A stretch of 54,483 nucleotides of DNA, taken from contig BFEA01000641.1 of the NCBI GenBank assembly GCA_003427395.1, positions 534,092 to 588,574 on the forward strand. Reading direction: 5' to 3'. Both the position numbers and the translations under genes were made by a program. This document shows, piece after piece, positions 11,607 through 21,274 of this stretch (the first letter of the stretch is position 1; the number at the start of each line of letters is the position of its first letter). The stretch is from Chara braunii. Its lineage: Eukaryota; Streptophyta; Charophyceae; Charales; Characeae. Under the pieces are notes generated by a model, which ran no database searches, had not been told where the DNA came from, and was given only the letters and a program-made list of their open reading frames with translations.

Positions 11607-12230
11607 CTATTCTAGCCTATCTACAATGCCGCTGGTGACGTCAACAACTTCCCAACGTACGAGCAGATCTCGGCCAATGCCGTTCGCATCAAGCACCAGG
11701 TATGTCCCTCGCTTCACTCACAACCTCGATCCTCCACACAGATGCCAAATGCACCCGAAGACCACCGTGCGGCCCATCCAGTAATGCACATGCCAGCTCA
11801 GCTATGGCTGCCTGCTTCTTCTCCGCTCGCCTGTGAGCACGTAGGCACTCGCATCAGCAGCTGGCTTGCGCATAAGCAGCGAGTGCCCGAATGTCTAGCC
11901 CTTTCCTTTATGGAAAGTGCCTGCCAGTCGTGGGCTGCCTGGCTGGCCTGGGCCTCTCCCAGGAAGCTTCCAGTAGGCCCCAAGTGGCTGAGCCCCTGTA
12001 CCAGGGCCTGGGGAGGTTATCCGTGTCCAACTGCCAAGCGGCCTGTGTTCAGTTCATGCCGCGTGTCTAGCCCAGGGCCTGCCTCAGATACATTTGGAAA
12101 AAGGTAGGCAGGGCCTGGGCTCACTCAACCAACTGATGCAGTGCAACTGCCTGAATTTCCCTGTTTGCAACCAACGCCAAATATAGGCCTCTCGTCATTT
12201 GGCAGGCCCGCCTTCACTTAGGGCGGCCAT
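11607..12230 (+). repeat. Repeat R1, copy b (inverted arm right of the Ty3 element)
   Basis: Inverted counterpart of 2600-3236. It starts at CTAGCCTATCTACAATGCC and has CACCAGGTATGTCCCTCG at about 11693-11710. It ends near a hairpin-forming GCCCGCC-TTCACTTA-GGGCGG at about 12206-12226, which is also present in copy c. Homology with copy a fades at about 12190. Open frames inside are GC-driven. Confidence 0.75.
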
Positions 12231-14285
12231 GCATGCTGAAGACAAGGCCCAGTGGGCCTCTCCGAGGACAAGGGCCTCGCAATAATAAGAAAAGTTCAGA
12301 AAACTGATGATGTTAATGATAACGACATGTTGATGTAAGGTATAAACTATATCAGCACAATCTGGCCTCACAATCTATGAGTAACTCCTAGCCTCCTCTC
12401 CTACGCCAAACGCAATATTCCAAAGGCAATGCGATCCCAACCAATACCCATCACAACTGACGTGTTCTCACTACCTAGACTATACCTGGCCCTTTAGGTC
12501 GTCATGGAAGCACCCATCAGTTCAGCACCGGATTGTCTCCTCCCTCGACGAATCCCCAGATCTCTCTACCAGGCCTCAAACTCCTGCTGCAAACAGGTCA
12601 CAGGGCTACGCCCCAGCACCGGCCAGTGTCGTTCTGGCGTCGGCAAACCAAGGGCACAAAATGCCGCAGCTTTGAAAGACATCAGTCAGGACTTTACCAT
12701 CTCTAAAATCCTGCAACCAATATAGATGCCGCCATTAACATACACCCCAGCCCCACAATAGAGCACCCCCCTAAATCCCGCCCCACCCCCTCCAGGGCTT
12801 CACTTCCCGGCTTGTGAACCCCCTGTAGAGTGGAGCTCTCCCCCATACAACCATCCCTCCCTCCATCAGGAAAAAAAACACAATGCCCCTCTCCCTCCCT
12901 TCTCCCAGAAACTCATTAGTCCCTACACTCTCGCCCACAACCCCCTCCCCTTCCTTCTATCAATCCCCTCCCCTCCCACCCTCTTCTCTCCTCCACCTCC
13001 CCTCCTAGTTTCCCCTCTTCTCCTCATTTCTTCCCAAAAGGGGGAAGGCGGAGTAGAGAAAGGCACCAGAACAGAAGCAGAGGCAAAGAGTGAATAGAGA
13101 AGGTAATCAGAGGAAACGGAAAGGGGGTGATGAAGAGGAGAAGAACGGGATGATGCTGCGAGGAAAGAAGGAGAGGATACAGATTCCAGTGAAAAGTGGA
13201 ATAAGCAAAGAAGGGGAGAGATGATAATGATAGAGTTAAAAAAACATAAGAAAACGTGAGCCCCTCCCCCCCCTATCTCTTCCCCTCAGGAAATACTAAT
13301 CCCAACCCCCTTGCCCTCAACCTCTTCTCCCCTACTCCCTCCTTTACCCCTTTCCTCTACATCCCCCATTCCCCCCTACACCTTCCTCTTCTCTGCTTCC
13401 TCCCGACGTTGCCTCTACAGCCTCCTTCACTCGTCCCCGAAGGAGGGAGAAAGCAGAGAGAGTGAAGCGCCATACAGAGCTGCAGAGTTGCAGAGTGATC
13501 AGAGGAAAACAGGCAGAGAATTAAGGGAGAGGGAATGGGGAGGAGAAGGAGATGAAGCTACAGAAGAGAAGGAAGAGAAAAGGATGCCTAGTGAAAGGAG
13601 AAGAAGAAGATTTATACACACGGTGATGGTTATGATGCCAACGTTGTTGATGATGGTGACGATGGTGGGTATGATGCTAATGGTGATGACCTCCCATGGG
13701 TGTCCCTTGGTGTAGACTGCTGCTGCTGTCCTCAGTAGACAGACATGGCCGTGAGCTGCACTATAATCATCGATGGGCTCCCAAGCCTCCCACTCCCTGC
13801 AAAAGTTCGTTTCACCTTCCTGCACCATATTAACAGCTCAAGGAAACATCCTCTTATGAAGAACCTTCTTCCCAAGAAGAAAACTTTCCCCCTCTCTCCG
13901 TGTGTAAGCCTGCTACACCGCCAGGATCAAGTCACGAAGCAAAAGAAAACAGAACCCCTTGTTAAGTTGCCAAACCATGCTCACGGCTGTGTCCCTGCTT
14001 TGATACGATGATGTCGCTTCACCTTGTTATCGATCCACGTCATCACACATGCATGCATTTATGTGCACTGTCACACACCCGGGCTCGTGCGCAAGCACAC
14101 TCGCACTCACGCGCAGCGGCGCACTCACGCTCCCGCGCGAGCACATGCGCTCTGGCTCACCCTTGCACGCATACAATCACACGCATAGTACGCTCCTTCG
14201 CATATACACGCACGAACGCGTAGTGCACATGCATCCGCCGTCACGAGTGCGATCCCTAGCGGTCATGTCGTTGTAACTGCCATTC
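12231..14285. other. No gene seen; alternating polypyrimidine and polypurine blocks, then CA/CG-rich DNA
   Basis: 12740-13035 is almost all C/T on this strand, 13036-13255 mostly A/G, 13256-13440 C/T again and 13440-13610 A/G. 13620-13700 is a degenerate GATGGT triplet repeat. 14045-14225 alternates purine and pyrimidine with many CA, CG and GC steps. The open frames over these tracts (Pro/Leu/Ser-rich, Arg/Glu-rich, Met/Val-rich, His/Ala-rich) follow the composition and are not supported as genes. Confidence 0.65.
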
Positions 14286-14523
14286 AGTTAAAATTGAAAT
14301 ATTTGGCTGGTGTGACGAGATTGAGTTTTTTTTTTTCCCCAGCGCTTTGGGCCGGATTTTGGATGTATCACGGACGCCGTACCTTTAGAGGTATTAGTAT
14401 ATTTTCATTGGAGGATGATCATAAAACCGCAACATGGTCAGTTCACTTATTGGAGGATGATCAAATCGCAACACCCTTCTAAGCTCAATGTCCTCATAGC
14501 AGCAAAATATTTCAATTTTAACT
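14286..14523. mobile_element. MITE-like element, 238 bp, 24-bp terminal inverted repeats
   Basis: The left end AGTTAAAATTGAAATATTT is mirrored by the right end AAATATTTCAATTTTAACT, and the match goes on inward (GGCTG / CAGCA). The interior holds a direct repeat, ATTGGAGGATGATCA, at about 14408 and 14451. No coding capacity and no clear target-site duplication, so the superfamily is undetermined. Confidence 0.7.
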
Positions 14524-14559
14524 AAAAGACACTTTTGTGGTCGGAGTCCCATCCAACAA

Positions 14560-15155
14560 TTCAGCAAAGCCTGGCTGGGTGGGGACAGTGGGGGATGGAT
14601 TGCAGAGATTGAATGGAAGGGGGAACAGAGGGGTGATTATGAGGATTTGGTCCGGGATTACCGCCTCCGATTCCACGACTGGACAATGATTGATACCGCC
14701 ATCCCACTCCAGCCCCTCTCTGACTTCCCAGATCCTTTTCCCCCACCGGCTCCCTCAATAGTGTATCAGAATTGGTACCCCTAATGGATCAGAATGGGTA
14801 TGGGGCAGGGAAGAACCAGACAACCATCCAGGTACAGCAGATTTCTGCCAAAATTATCTCTAATTTAGACATGTGGGGCTGAAGGGGCATAGTCTGAGAC
14901 AAGTTTCTGTCCCTCAGGATCCCCTTTCCCTTTCAGCAATAGTTTGTAAATACTAAATACCAATACATCTGCAAGAGCTGCGTGAGCAAAGACTGAACAG
15001 GAGGTGCTACCAATAGCAGGTAGAATTTCTGGGTGCTTAGCTGGTAGCTACTGTGAGGTTGTTTTGATATCGAGAAAAGGGAATAGTGTAGGGTATAAAA
15101 AGTTGTCCACCGTATGAGGTGCAGACAGCTTATAAAAAAAAAAGAAAAAAAAAGG
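14560..15155 (+). pseudogene. 5'-truncated LINE copy (C-terminus of ORF2 plus 3' UTR and poly-A)
   Basis: The open frame 14560-14784 matches the end of the large LINE ORF: FSK(A/S)WLGD or GGD, then RFHDWT..D..IPL.P..DFPDPFP, ending in TAA at 14782-14784. About 350 bp of non-coding sequence follow, then an A-rich run at 15134-15153 that fits a LINE tail (another A run at 15271-15303 is the alternative end). It keeps only the 3' end, as is usual for target-primed reverse transcription. It is in the opposite orientation to the large LINE and about 15 kb or more from the other fragments. Confidence 0.75.
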
Positions 15156-15915
15156 AGTATGTTCATGTCACATCAGAGTTTTGGTCTGGGTCCCATAAAT
15201 TAGTTGCTGACTGTAGATAGGTACCTGTCATGGGTCCAGAAACCGACCTCTACAACACCCTGGGCTTAAAATTAAAAAAAAAAAAAAAAAAAATTAAAAA
15301 AAAGAGTTTCATAGGGGCAAAAAAAATATTTGTGGGCAAAGAAACAAGGCGCGAGTACCAAAAGGGCAATGAATTATTGCAGCCATGGTGTGAGGCTGGG
15401 TGTCATATTTACAGGGGTCGGCTGTGGTGTCAGATGGGTAACGAAAAAGAAGAAAAAAGTCCAACGGATACTTTTTGACCAAAATTGCCGTTTCCAAGTC
15501 GGCGCCTGAGCTTTTTGCCGGCGCATGTTGTTTTCACTTGTACGAACTCAAAACCTGCCGCGTCCGCCGTTGTTTCAAAAACAAATAAAGGAGGCAAGGG
15601 TATGAGAGCTAGAACAGAAGTTGACTGCTAACAGACAGGAAATGTCAGCTGGTAGGGCCCTGCAATATCAAGTCAAGAGCTGCTACAGAGTATGGTTTTC
15701 TTCTGCGACCGGGACTTGTTCTTCTAGTACCCTTTTGTAAGTGCAAGGAATATGAGTGTGAACGATATACAGAAAACCAATGTTGCGAAATCACACAGAT
15801 GTCGAGGTAGTCGTATCCAAGCAGAGAGTACACAATGCACCGAGAAACCATCCATATAGAGCAATACAATGAAGTGATGAGCCAATGTTCAAGCCCGTAG
15901 GCCACACCAACACAC
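15156..15915. other. No gene seen; A-rich run
   Basis: An A-rich run at 15271-15303 is the only notable feature. Open frames are short and lack any recognisable motif. Confidence 0.5.
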
Positions 15916-16790
15916 AATCCAAAGTCGCTCCTCGCTTTCTGGCGCCCAGCGCCCAACCTACTCTGCCCGACTATCCTACCTACAGCTGGTTCACACAACA
16001 GGCTCACTTCAACTCTCGAGGACCAATGTACATGACTGTCAACTCCATAGCCGACCTCTCTTCATGCACCAGGTACGTATCTCGTCACCCTCGATCAGAC
16101 CTTGATAACCCCACTCTGCGCCTCCTTCCCTGAAGACCACCAGACCACCCGCTATACCCCCTGGCGCCCATCAGCCTGGCTATGGCCGCCTGCGCCCCGC
16201 TGCCCTGCAGCGCCCCTCCTTCACCACCTCGTGCCCCGTCAGCGCCTTTGGCAGCAGCGCAGCATCAAGCGAGAGCGCAGCAGCACTTCCGCATTGCCCA
16301 CACTGGCCAGAACGCCTGGCCTGGGCTGCCTTCCTCCTTTTGTGGAAGTGGCAGCCTCCTGGATGCTGCGTGTGGCCTGGCTGGAAGCTTCCAGTAGCTT
16401 CCGGTTGGGCCTCAGACCCTGCGCCCAGGCCCGAGACTACAGTTGAGGGTCTGGGCCCCTTTACAGTTGGGCACGGCCTGAGTCTCCGGACTTGGGCTGT
16501 TTGCTGTATCTGTGCAGGGCCTCCAGGCAGGTGCGTCGGCAGTACTGCTTTTGCCAAGGCGGATGGCCTGCTTCCCAATGTATCGGCCCTGCTTTGTGTG
16601 TATGTGCCCAGGCGCAACTGTCAAGGCCTGGGCAAACTGTATGACACAGCTTTGTGAGGCTCACGCGTCTACCCAACCAACTGGCGTGCTGCGAGAGCCT
16701 GAATACCCACACATGGAAATGTCGAATTTTGCCTCTGACTAATATTCAGGCCCGCCTTCACTTAGGGCGGGCACTTGGCTTGCTGGGGAC
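15916..16790 (+). repeat. Repeat R1, copy c (divergent)
   Basis: Aligns with copies a and b from CAATGTACATGACTGTCAAC through CACCAGGTACGTATCTCG (about 16067-16084), the AGACCACCxxxxxGCCC block, GGAAGCTTCCAGTAG and repeated AGGCCT words. It ends at the GCCCGCC-TTCACTTA-GGGCGGGC hairpin (about 16750-16772). It is longer than copy b between these two landmarks. Confidence 0.65.
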
Positions 16791-17121
16791 CTTAGCCCAG
16801 ATCATGTGATGTCTGATAGGGCCCCTTGAGGGCTCGTTCCTCACATAAGAGTCGTTATGATTTTAAATGCGCCCGGGTCTTTTTACTCTTCAGCTCATCT
16901 GATGCTTTCTGCACAACAGTCAGATCCTTGAAGCGGGTTAGACTTTTCACACACTCCAAGAATTTCACTGAGGAGTATCCAAAAATTGTTTTTACTTTGC
17001 AGTGGGACAACGTGGCATCCCACAAACAGAATGGAGCAGCCAGAACCTTACTAGGGGAGGCTGCTCTTATCACTTCCCCTAGTTAAGTGGTTCGACCGTT
17101 CAGGTAATTCTCTTAATAAAA

Positions 17122-17331
17122 TGACGGGGAAACTACGCGGGAGTCACAAAAATGAGTTATAACTTATAATTGCACTATGGGCCAAGATACAGTTTCGAAT
17201 CGCAGTTCGGGCAATGTGTACAACCCAGCTTTCTGGCCAGGTAGGGTGCCCGAACTGCAATTGCAAACTGTATCTCGGCCCATATTGCAATTATAACTCG
17301 TTTGTGTGACTCCCGTGTAGTTACCCCTTCA
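17122..17331. mobile_element. Foldback MITE, about 210 bp, arms about 85 bp
   Basis: The left half (GGGGAAACTACGCGGGAGTC, ... GCAGTTCGGGCA) is a near reverse complement of the right half (TGCCCGAACTGCAATTGC ... GACTCCCGTGTAGTTACCCC). The arms share ACTACRCGGGAGTCAC and GATACAGTTT and leave a central spacer of about 30-40 bp. The flanks AATAAAA (17115-17121) and AATAAAA (17331-17337) may be the target-site duplication, but they are A-rich and weak evidence. Confidence 0.85.
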
Positions 17332-18386
17332 ATAAAAAAAAGGACAACGTGGCCTCACCGGCAAGACACCCCTACAGCAGGCGCGAAAGTTGCGGCGACA
17401 CCTGAGTGTGAACAGACCATGCATGTGTGTACTATCCCCACACCATCGTGTGCTTCAGCTCGTTATCAGAGTCTTTCCCATTCATGGCCCATCTCCCACC
17501 AGCACACTGTCAGCCAGTTTGGGATGATTCTCAAGGTTCATCGCCACTCACACCTCACAATGATTGAGATGCCACTCAAACAAAACGATCATCCTGAGCT
17601 CGCATTCAGAACTTCAAGACAATTAGACAGGTGAGATGGGTTACGGACTTGCGAGTACTTAACATCTTGCTTGCTGACTCACACCTGATACAACTCACTC
17701 ACTGGAATAATTGACGACGTAATCTGAAGCCCGGCCAGGACATGGTCAATCTTGTAGTAGCTCGAGCCCGTTCACAAAACCAGAGTAATGCTGACCACCA
17801 CTGCCACATTAGCGATGACAGTCATCATTCGTTGCTCCCACCATCGCTCGCCATGCAATTCACCGTTCCACTCCTCCCCTCTCCCGTTGTTGTGGATGAG
17901 CTAACGAGATGCTCACGCACAGTGCCTGGTTTCCGCTTCGAGCCTGGTCAGCATTACTCTGGTTTGCAGATCAGTGTTTTTAGTCTGATGGATAGAGCAG
18001 ATGATCACATATTACTAGGCTGGTAGTCTAATCAACAACTTGAAGTCTGTTTCACAGGACACCAGTGGGCGAGTAGGCATGCTTGACAGGGAACCACTCC
18101 GATACCAATTTGCAAGGAAACCACACTCAGTGTGGAGAAAATTCAATGTAGCACAAGCACAAAAATGAACTCAGACTCTTGACCGGCATGCATATCGCGA
18201 ACGGGCAGTTAGAAATTAGAAGTAATTACAAAGTTAACGATCCAGCCCAAGAATAGACAATCATCTTGCCAAGTACTTTGATCATGAAAATCCCTAGGGC
18301 ATAGCGACCAATCTGGATATTAACGAAATGGCAGAGTTCCGAGAAACCTTCCAAGTTCCAAAGTCTGAAACAACCTGGCTGTTAAA
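17332..18386. other. No gene seen; one PBS-like site on the minus strand
   Basis: Open frames are short. At about 18096-18111 the minus strand reads ATTGGTATCGGAG, which resembles the PBS of the Ty3 element at 4753. It may mark a remnant of another LTR element, but no LTR was delimited. Confidence 0.4.
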
Positions 18387-18571
18387 GCACCAGTATGTTT
18401 GCCAGCCATTTTTCTCCGGACTTGGTTGCATGTGCACACAACTATTGGGGGTCAGCTGCCGAGCAAAATGGCTACCAGCACCAGACGAAAGGAGGCCCAT
18501 GCCGGTTCATTTTTGTTAGACGCCCAGGGCATTCCGAGCCCCAGGAGAAAGTGGCTCAGAAGTACTGGTGA
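18387..18571. mobile_element. MITE, family M2 (ACCAGTAC ends), copy 1
   Basis: Ends GCACCAGTA and TACTGGTG are inverted. The interior shares CAAAATGGCT, GAGGCC, a run of T and CCCCAGxAGAAAxTG with 52272-52498. Divergent but collinear. Confidence 0.6.
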
Positions 18572-18724
18572 GTCCTCTTCTCACCTCCCAGTGTGGTCTC
18601 TCTACAGACTACCAGCCTATGTGATCATCCGCTCTATCCATCAGACTGAGTACACTAATCTACACTACACCAATATAGGATGCTACTCCAACTGATGCCT
18701 GAACGAAGAATGTACCATGCTGGA

Positions 18725-19160
18725 GCTCATCAGGGCAACCAGGACATATGTCCCTCACCGACCCATTTGCCCCTGTGGCTGCTGCTTTGACCTAGAACCT
18801 CCCCTCCTTGCACTGCCTCCCACTCTCTCTGGCGGCCAGCCCCGCTATGGCTGGTGATGAACCCCCTCTTAGTAACCCGTTGCCTCTGGCGCTGCTTGTT
18901 CCTGCACCATGTGTGAAGTAGTCTGGTGGCTCTACCTAACCGAATGTCCGCTGACTGCCCCGGCCTCGCTCGTTCTTCAAATGCCGGGATCCCTGCTGGA
19001 CCCGTAGGCAGTGCCTTCCGGAAAATCCAGATCTGGCTGTGGCCTACTGGTGTCCAGAACCAGTATCCCAACGGTTTCGGCCCGACCTCTACCGAAACTG
19101 GCCAGGACCTTCCTTTTCAGTCTTCACTTAGGGCAACCAGATCTCCTACTAGGGGAGGTT
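18725..19160 (+). repeat. Repeat R1-like, copy d (short, divergent)
   Basis: Begins near ACCAGGACATATGTCCCTC, like CACCAGGTATGTCCCTC of R1b with a small insertion. It has the same GC-rich character and ends near CTTCACTTAGGGC (about 19122-19134), the same end word as copies b and c. Weaker than the other copies. Confidence 0.4.
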
Positions 19161-19713
19161 GCTCTTATCACGCTCCCTAGTATGGTGGTTTTGGTGATTT
19201 CCTGAAAACAAAAAGGGCCTTTCTTTCCATGACGTGGCTGGGAGGCCCTCGTGGCCTCACACAATGCCATGTGCGTTTCGAAACTTGGGTGCTCACCACC
19301 GTCCGGTATACATACCTTCAACCATCCACTTCTTCAGAGGGCAACAAATAGAGCGCTGATGCACATTGCTGAATACCTGCCTTCCTACTGTGCTCTAGTT
19401 CAAAGTGGAAAATGCAAGAAAAACCTCTTCAATCACCAGTACTTTTTCCTCTACGCCGACCTCTGACAATAGGGTCATCATGAATGAATCTGTCCTTGCA
19501 TGCCAGGCCTGTACATCTCAGAGTGTCAACCAGTGCAACTCTGGTAGGTACTGGTGGTTTAAATTATAACATTCGATTTCATGCAATTCAAAAAAATGAA
19601 GTCAATTCAAATTTTAACGAAATCACCGTTGTTATGATCCTTTACAAATGAGCTGCTTAGGAAAAGGCCCCACAGGAACAAGGACTACATTCCTTCGCCA
19701 GACACACTGTACT

Positions 19714-19814
19714 CTACCGTCTTCACCCGAATAGAATGCCCAGTCATTATAGCTGTACTTGGGCAAAGTTCCAATCTAGATACAGTTATCATGGTCGTGC
19801 ATTCTATTCGGTAG
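19714..19814. mobile_element. Foldback MITE, family M1 (CTACCGTCTTCACCCGAATA), copy 1
   Basis: The left arm CTACCGTCTTCACCCGAATA continues into GAATGCCCAGTCATTAT. The right arm ends GCATTCTATTCGGTAG and lacks about 8 bases found in copy 2 at 43113-43231. Non-coding. Confidence 0.8.
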
Positions 19815-20484
19815 TAGCAAATGTATAGAATGATACAATATGATGAGGCTGCATTTTCTTTGGGGGAAGAATGGTTCTCTTCTGCAGCTGTGTTTGATTG
19901 CACCTGGTCCAGATAGCGACCATGTTCAAGTTGTGCGCCAGTCAACCCAAGAGCCGAGTGTCTCAACCCATTGTGCCAAAAGAGTACCAAGTCGTTCAAA
20001 TTATAATTAATTTGAATTAAGACCAATTCCAAGGCCAGATGCTACAGATACAATGACCCGACGCTTTTTTATTCGGCCAAACGCCGTAGGCTGACCTAGC
20101 CAGGTAATTTTACGTATCTCATTGCAAATTGACTCTTGCTTTCTCAAGTGCAACACTTTTTCTTGATGAAATTTTTGTGTTCCTCCCAATGCCATTGATT
20201 CTGGCAGTCACCGCTCGCCTTCCCGATCCCCCAGTATCTATCCCTGTCACACGACCCAACCCCTGAAGTCCCTTCGGTGAACACCATCTCCACCCCCTTA
20301 CCCCACCCCGTAAACCCCCTCTCCTTCAGCTGCAAACTGGATTGGCCGGCTGGACGCAGAGGACAGGGGAAAGGCCAGCAATCGGGGCAAGAAATCAACA
20401 GGGCAAGTGGAAAGGACACAACTTCAACAACCAAAAACAGGTCATATAATAACTTGAAAGTACGTAACTTTGGCTCTGCGATTT
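19815..20484. other. No gene seen
   Basis: Short open frames without motifs. The stretch ends with CTCTGCGATTTAG, which could act as a splice acceptor for the possible exon that follows. Confidence 0.4.
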
Positions 20485-20728
20485 AGTTGCAAAGGGACGC
20501 TGGACCCGCTTTCCAGAAGATGCAGCTCCCATCAATGGAACGGAGCCATCCAAAAAGCGGGAACAGTGGAGGGGATGTCTGCTTGACTGAGCGAAAGAGA
20601 AACAAGATCTACAGGTTCCTCTTTTTGGCAGCGCGGCCGAAGAAGGACAATGATGCTGAGTACGTCTGCTGGAAGGAGCATATGTTGGCGTTGTTGGACA
20701 TCTACCACGACGAATCGTGCAGAAATGT
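20485..20728 (+). CDS. Possible single exon of an unrecognised gene or captured gene piece
   Basis: An open frame of about 81 codons, bounded on the left by an acceptor-like TTTAG (20480-20484) and on the right by a donor-like GT-GTAAGT at about 20727-20734. The product is charged and mixed (ERKRNKIYRFLF, PKKDNDAEYVCWKEHM, then LLDIYHD) and less compositionally biased than other frames here. There is no ATG at the left edge and I recognise no family. The DNA just to the right belongs to the minus-strand LTR element, so the flanking exon, if it ever existed, has been displaced. Could be chance. Confidence 0.25.
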
Positions 20729-20804
20729 GTAAGTCCTTCCTTGACAAGCTCGAATGCCTGTACTTCATCGAATCTGAACCGAGATTGGCCTCCTTCACAA
20801 CGAA

Positions 20805-21274
20805 CACCCTTGAATCGGATTCCAGGTGCGAGTGCTTCTCACTGTCGCCTTTCCCAATTGTCACACGAAGTATTCTCGAAGCTTACTGTCGCCNTTACTT
20901 CATCGAATCTGAACCGAGATTGGCCTCCTTCACAACGAACACCCTTGAATCGGATTCCAGGTGCGAGTGCTTCTCACCGTCGCCTTTCCCAATTGTCGCA
21001 CGAAGTATTCTCGAAGCTTACTGTCGCCATTTTCCAATTGCCGCACGAAGTCTTCTCGAAGTGTCTCACCACTCCAGTCTTACTATCACACAACCCAGTT
21101 AGGTCAAGTGTCAACGCAACACGACCTAACCAAGTGGGGGCAGCTTCCCTTAACCACCCTGTCCCACTCCCCTCAACTTCCAACCCTAAACCTAAGTGGT
21201 AGCCCTCCACTTAGGTTAGGGTCGGAGCGGCAAAGTCAACTCTGGCCAGCAAGTAGAATCCGCTCTGATACCAA
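20805..21274 (-). repeat. Leader fragment of the LTR family, with an assembly duplication
   Basis: Homologous to the leaders at about 26070-26398 and 40720-41010: CTTGAATC, GCACGAAGTCTTCTCGAAG, TCACACAACCCAGTTAGGTC and CCCTAAACCTAAGTGG, then the PBS. The 137 bases before the single N at 20894 are nearly repeated after it (TTACTTCATCGAATCTGAAC onward), which looks like unmerged contig ends. The fragment has no gag attached. Confidence 0.8.
21261..21274 (-). promoter_or_regulatory. Primer-binding site next to LTR1
   Basis: On the minus strand TTGGTATCAGAGCG follows directly after the LTR end ...GATCATAACA; it is the standard plant initiator tRNA-Met PBS. The equivalent at 26385-26398 has two substitutions (TTGGTGTAAGAGCG), and the one at 40997-41010 is intact. 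Confidence 0.9.

Noticed and set aside
13256-13828. Open frames with Pro-rich or Met-Val-rich products
   Set aside because: They follow the polypyrimidine and GATGGT tracts and have no recognisable domain.
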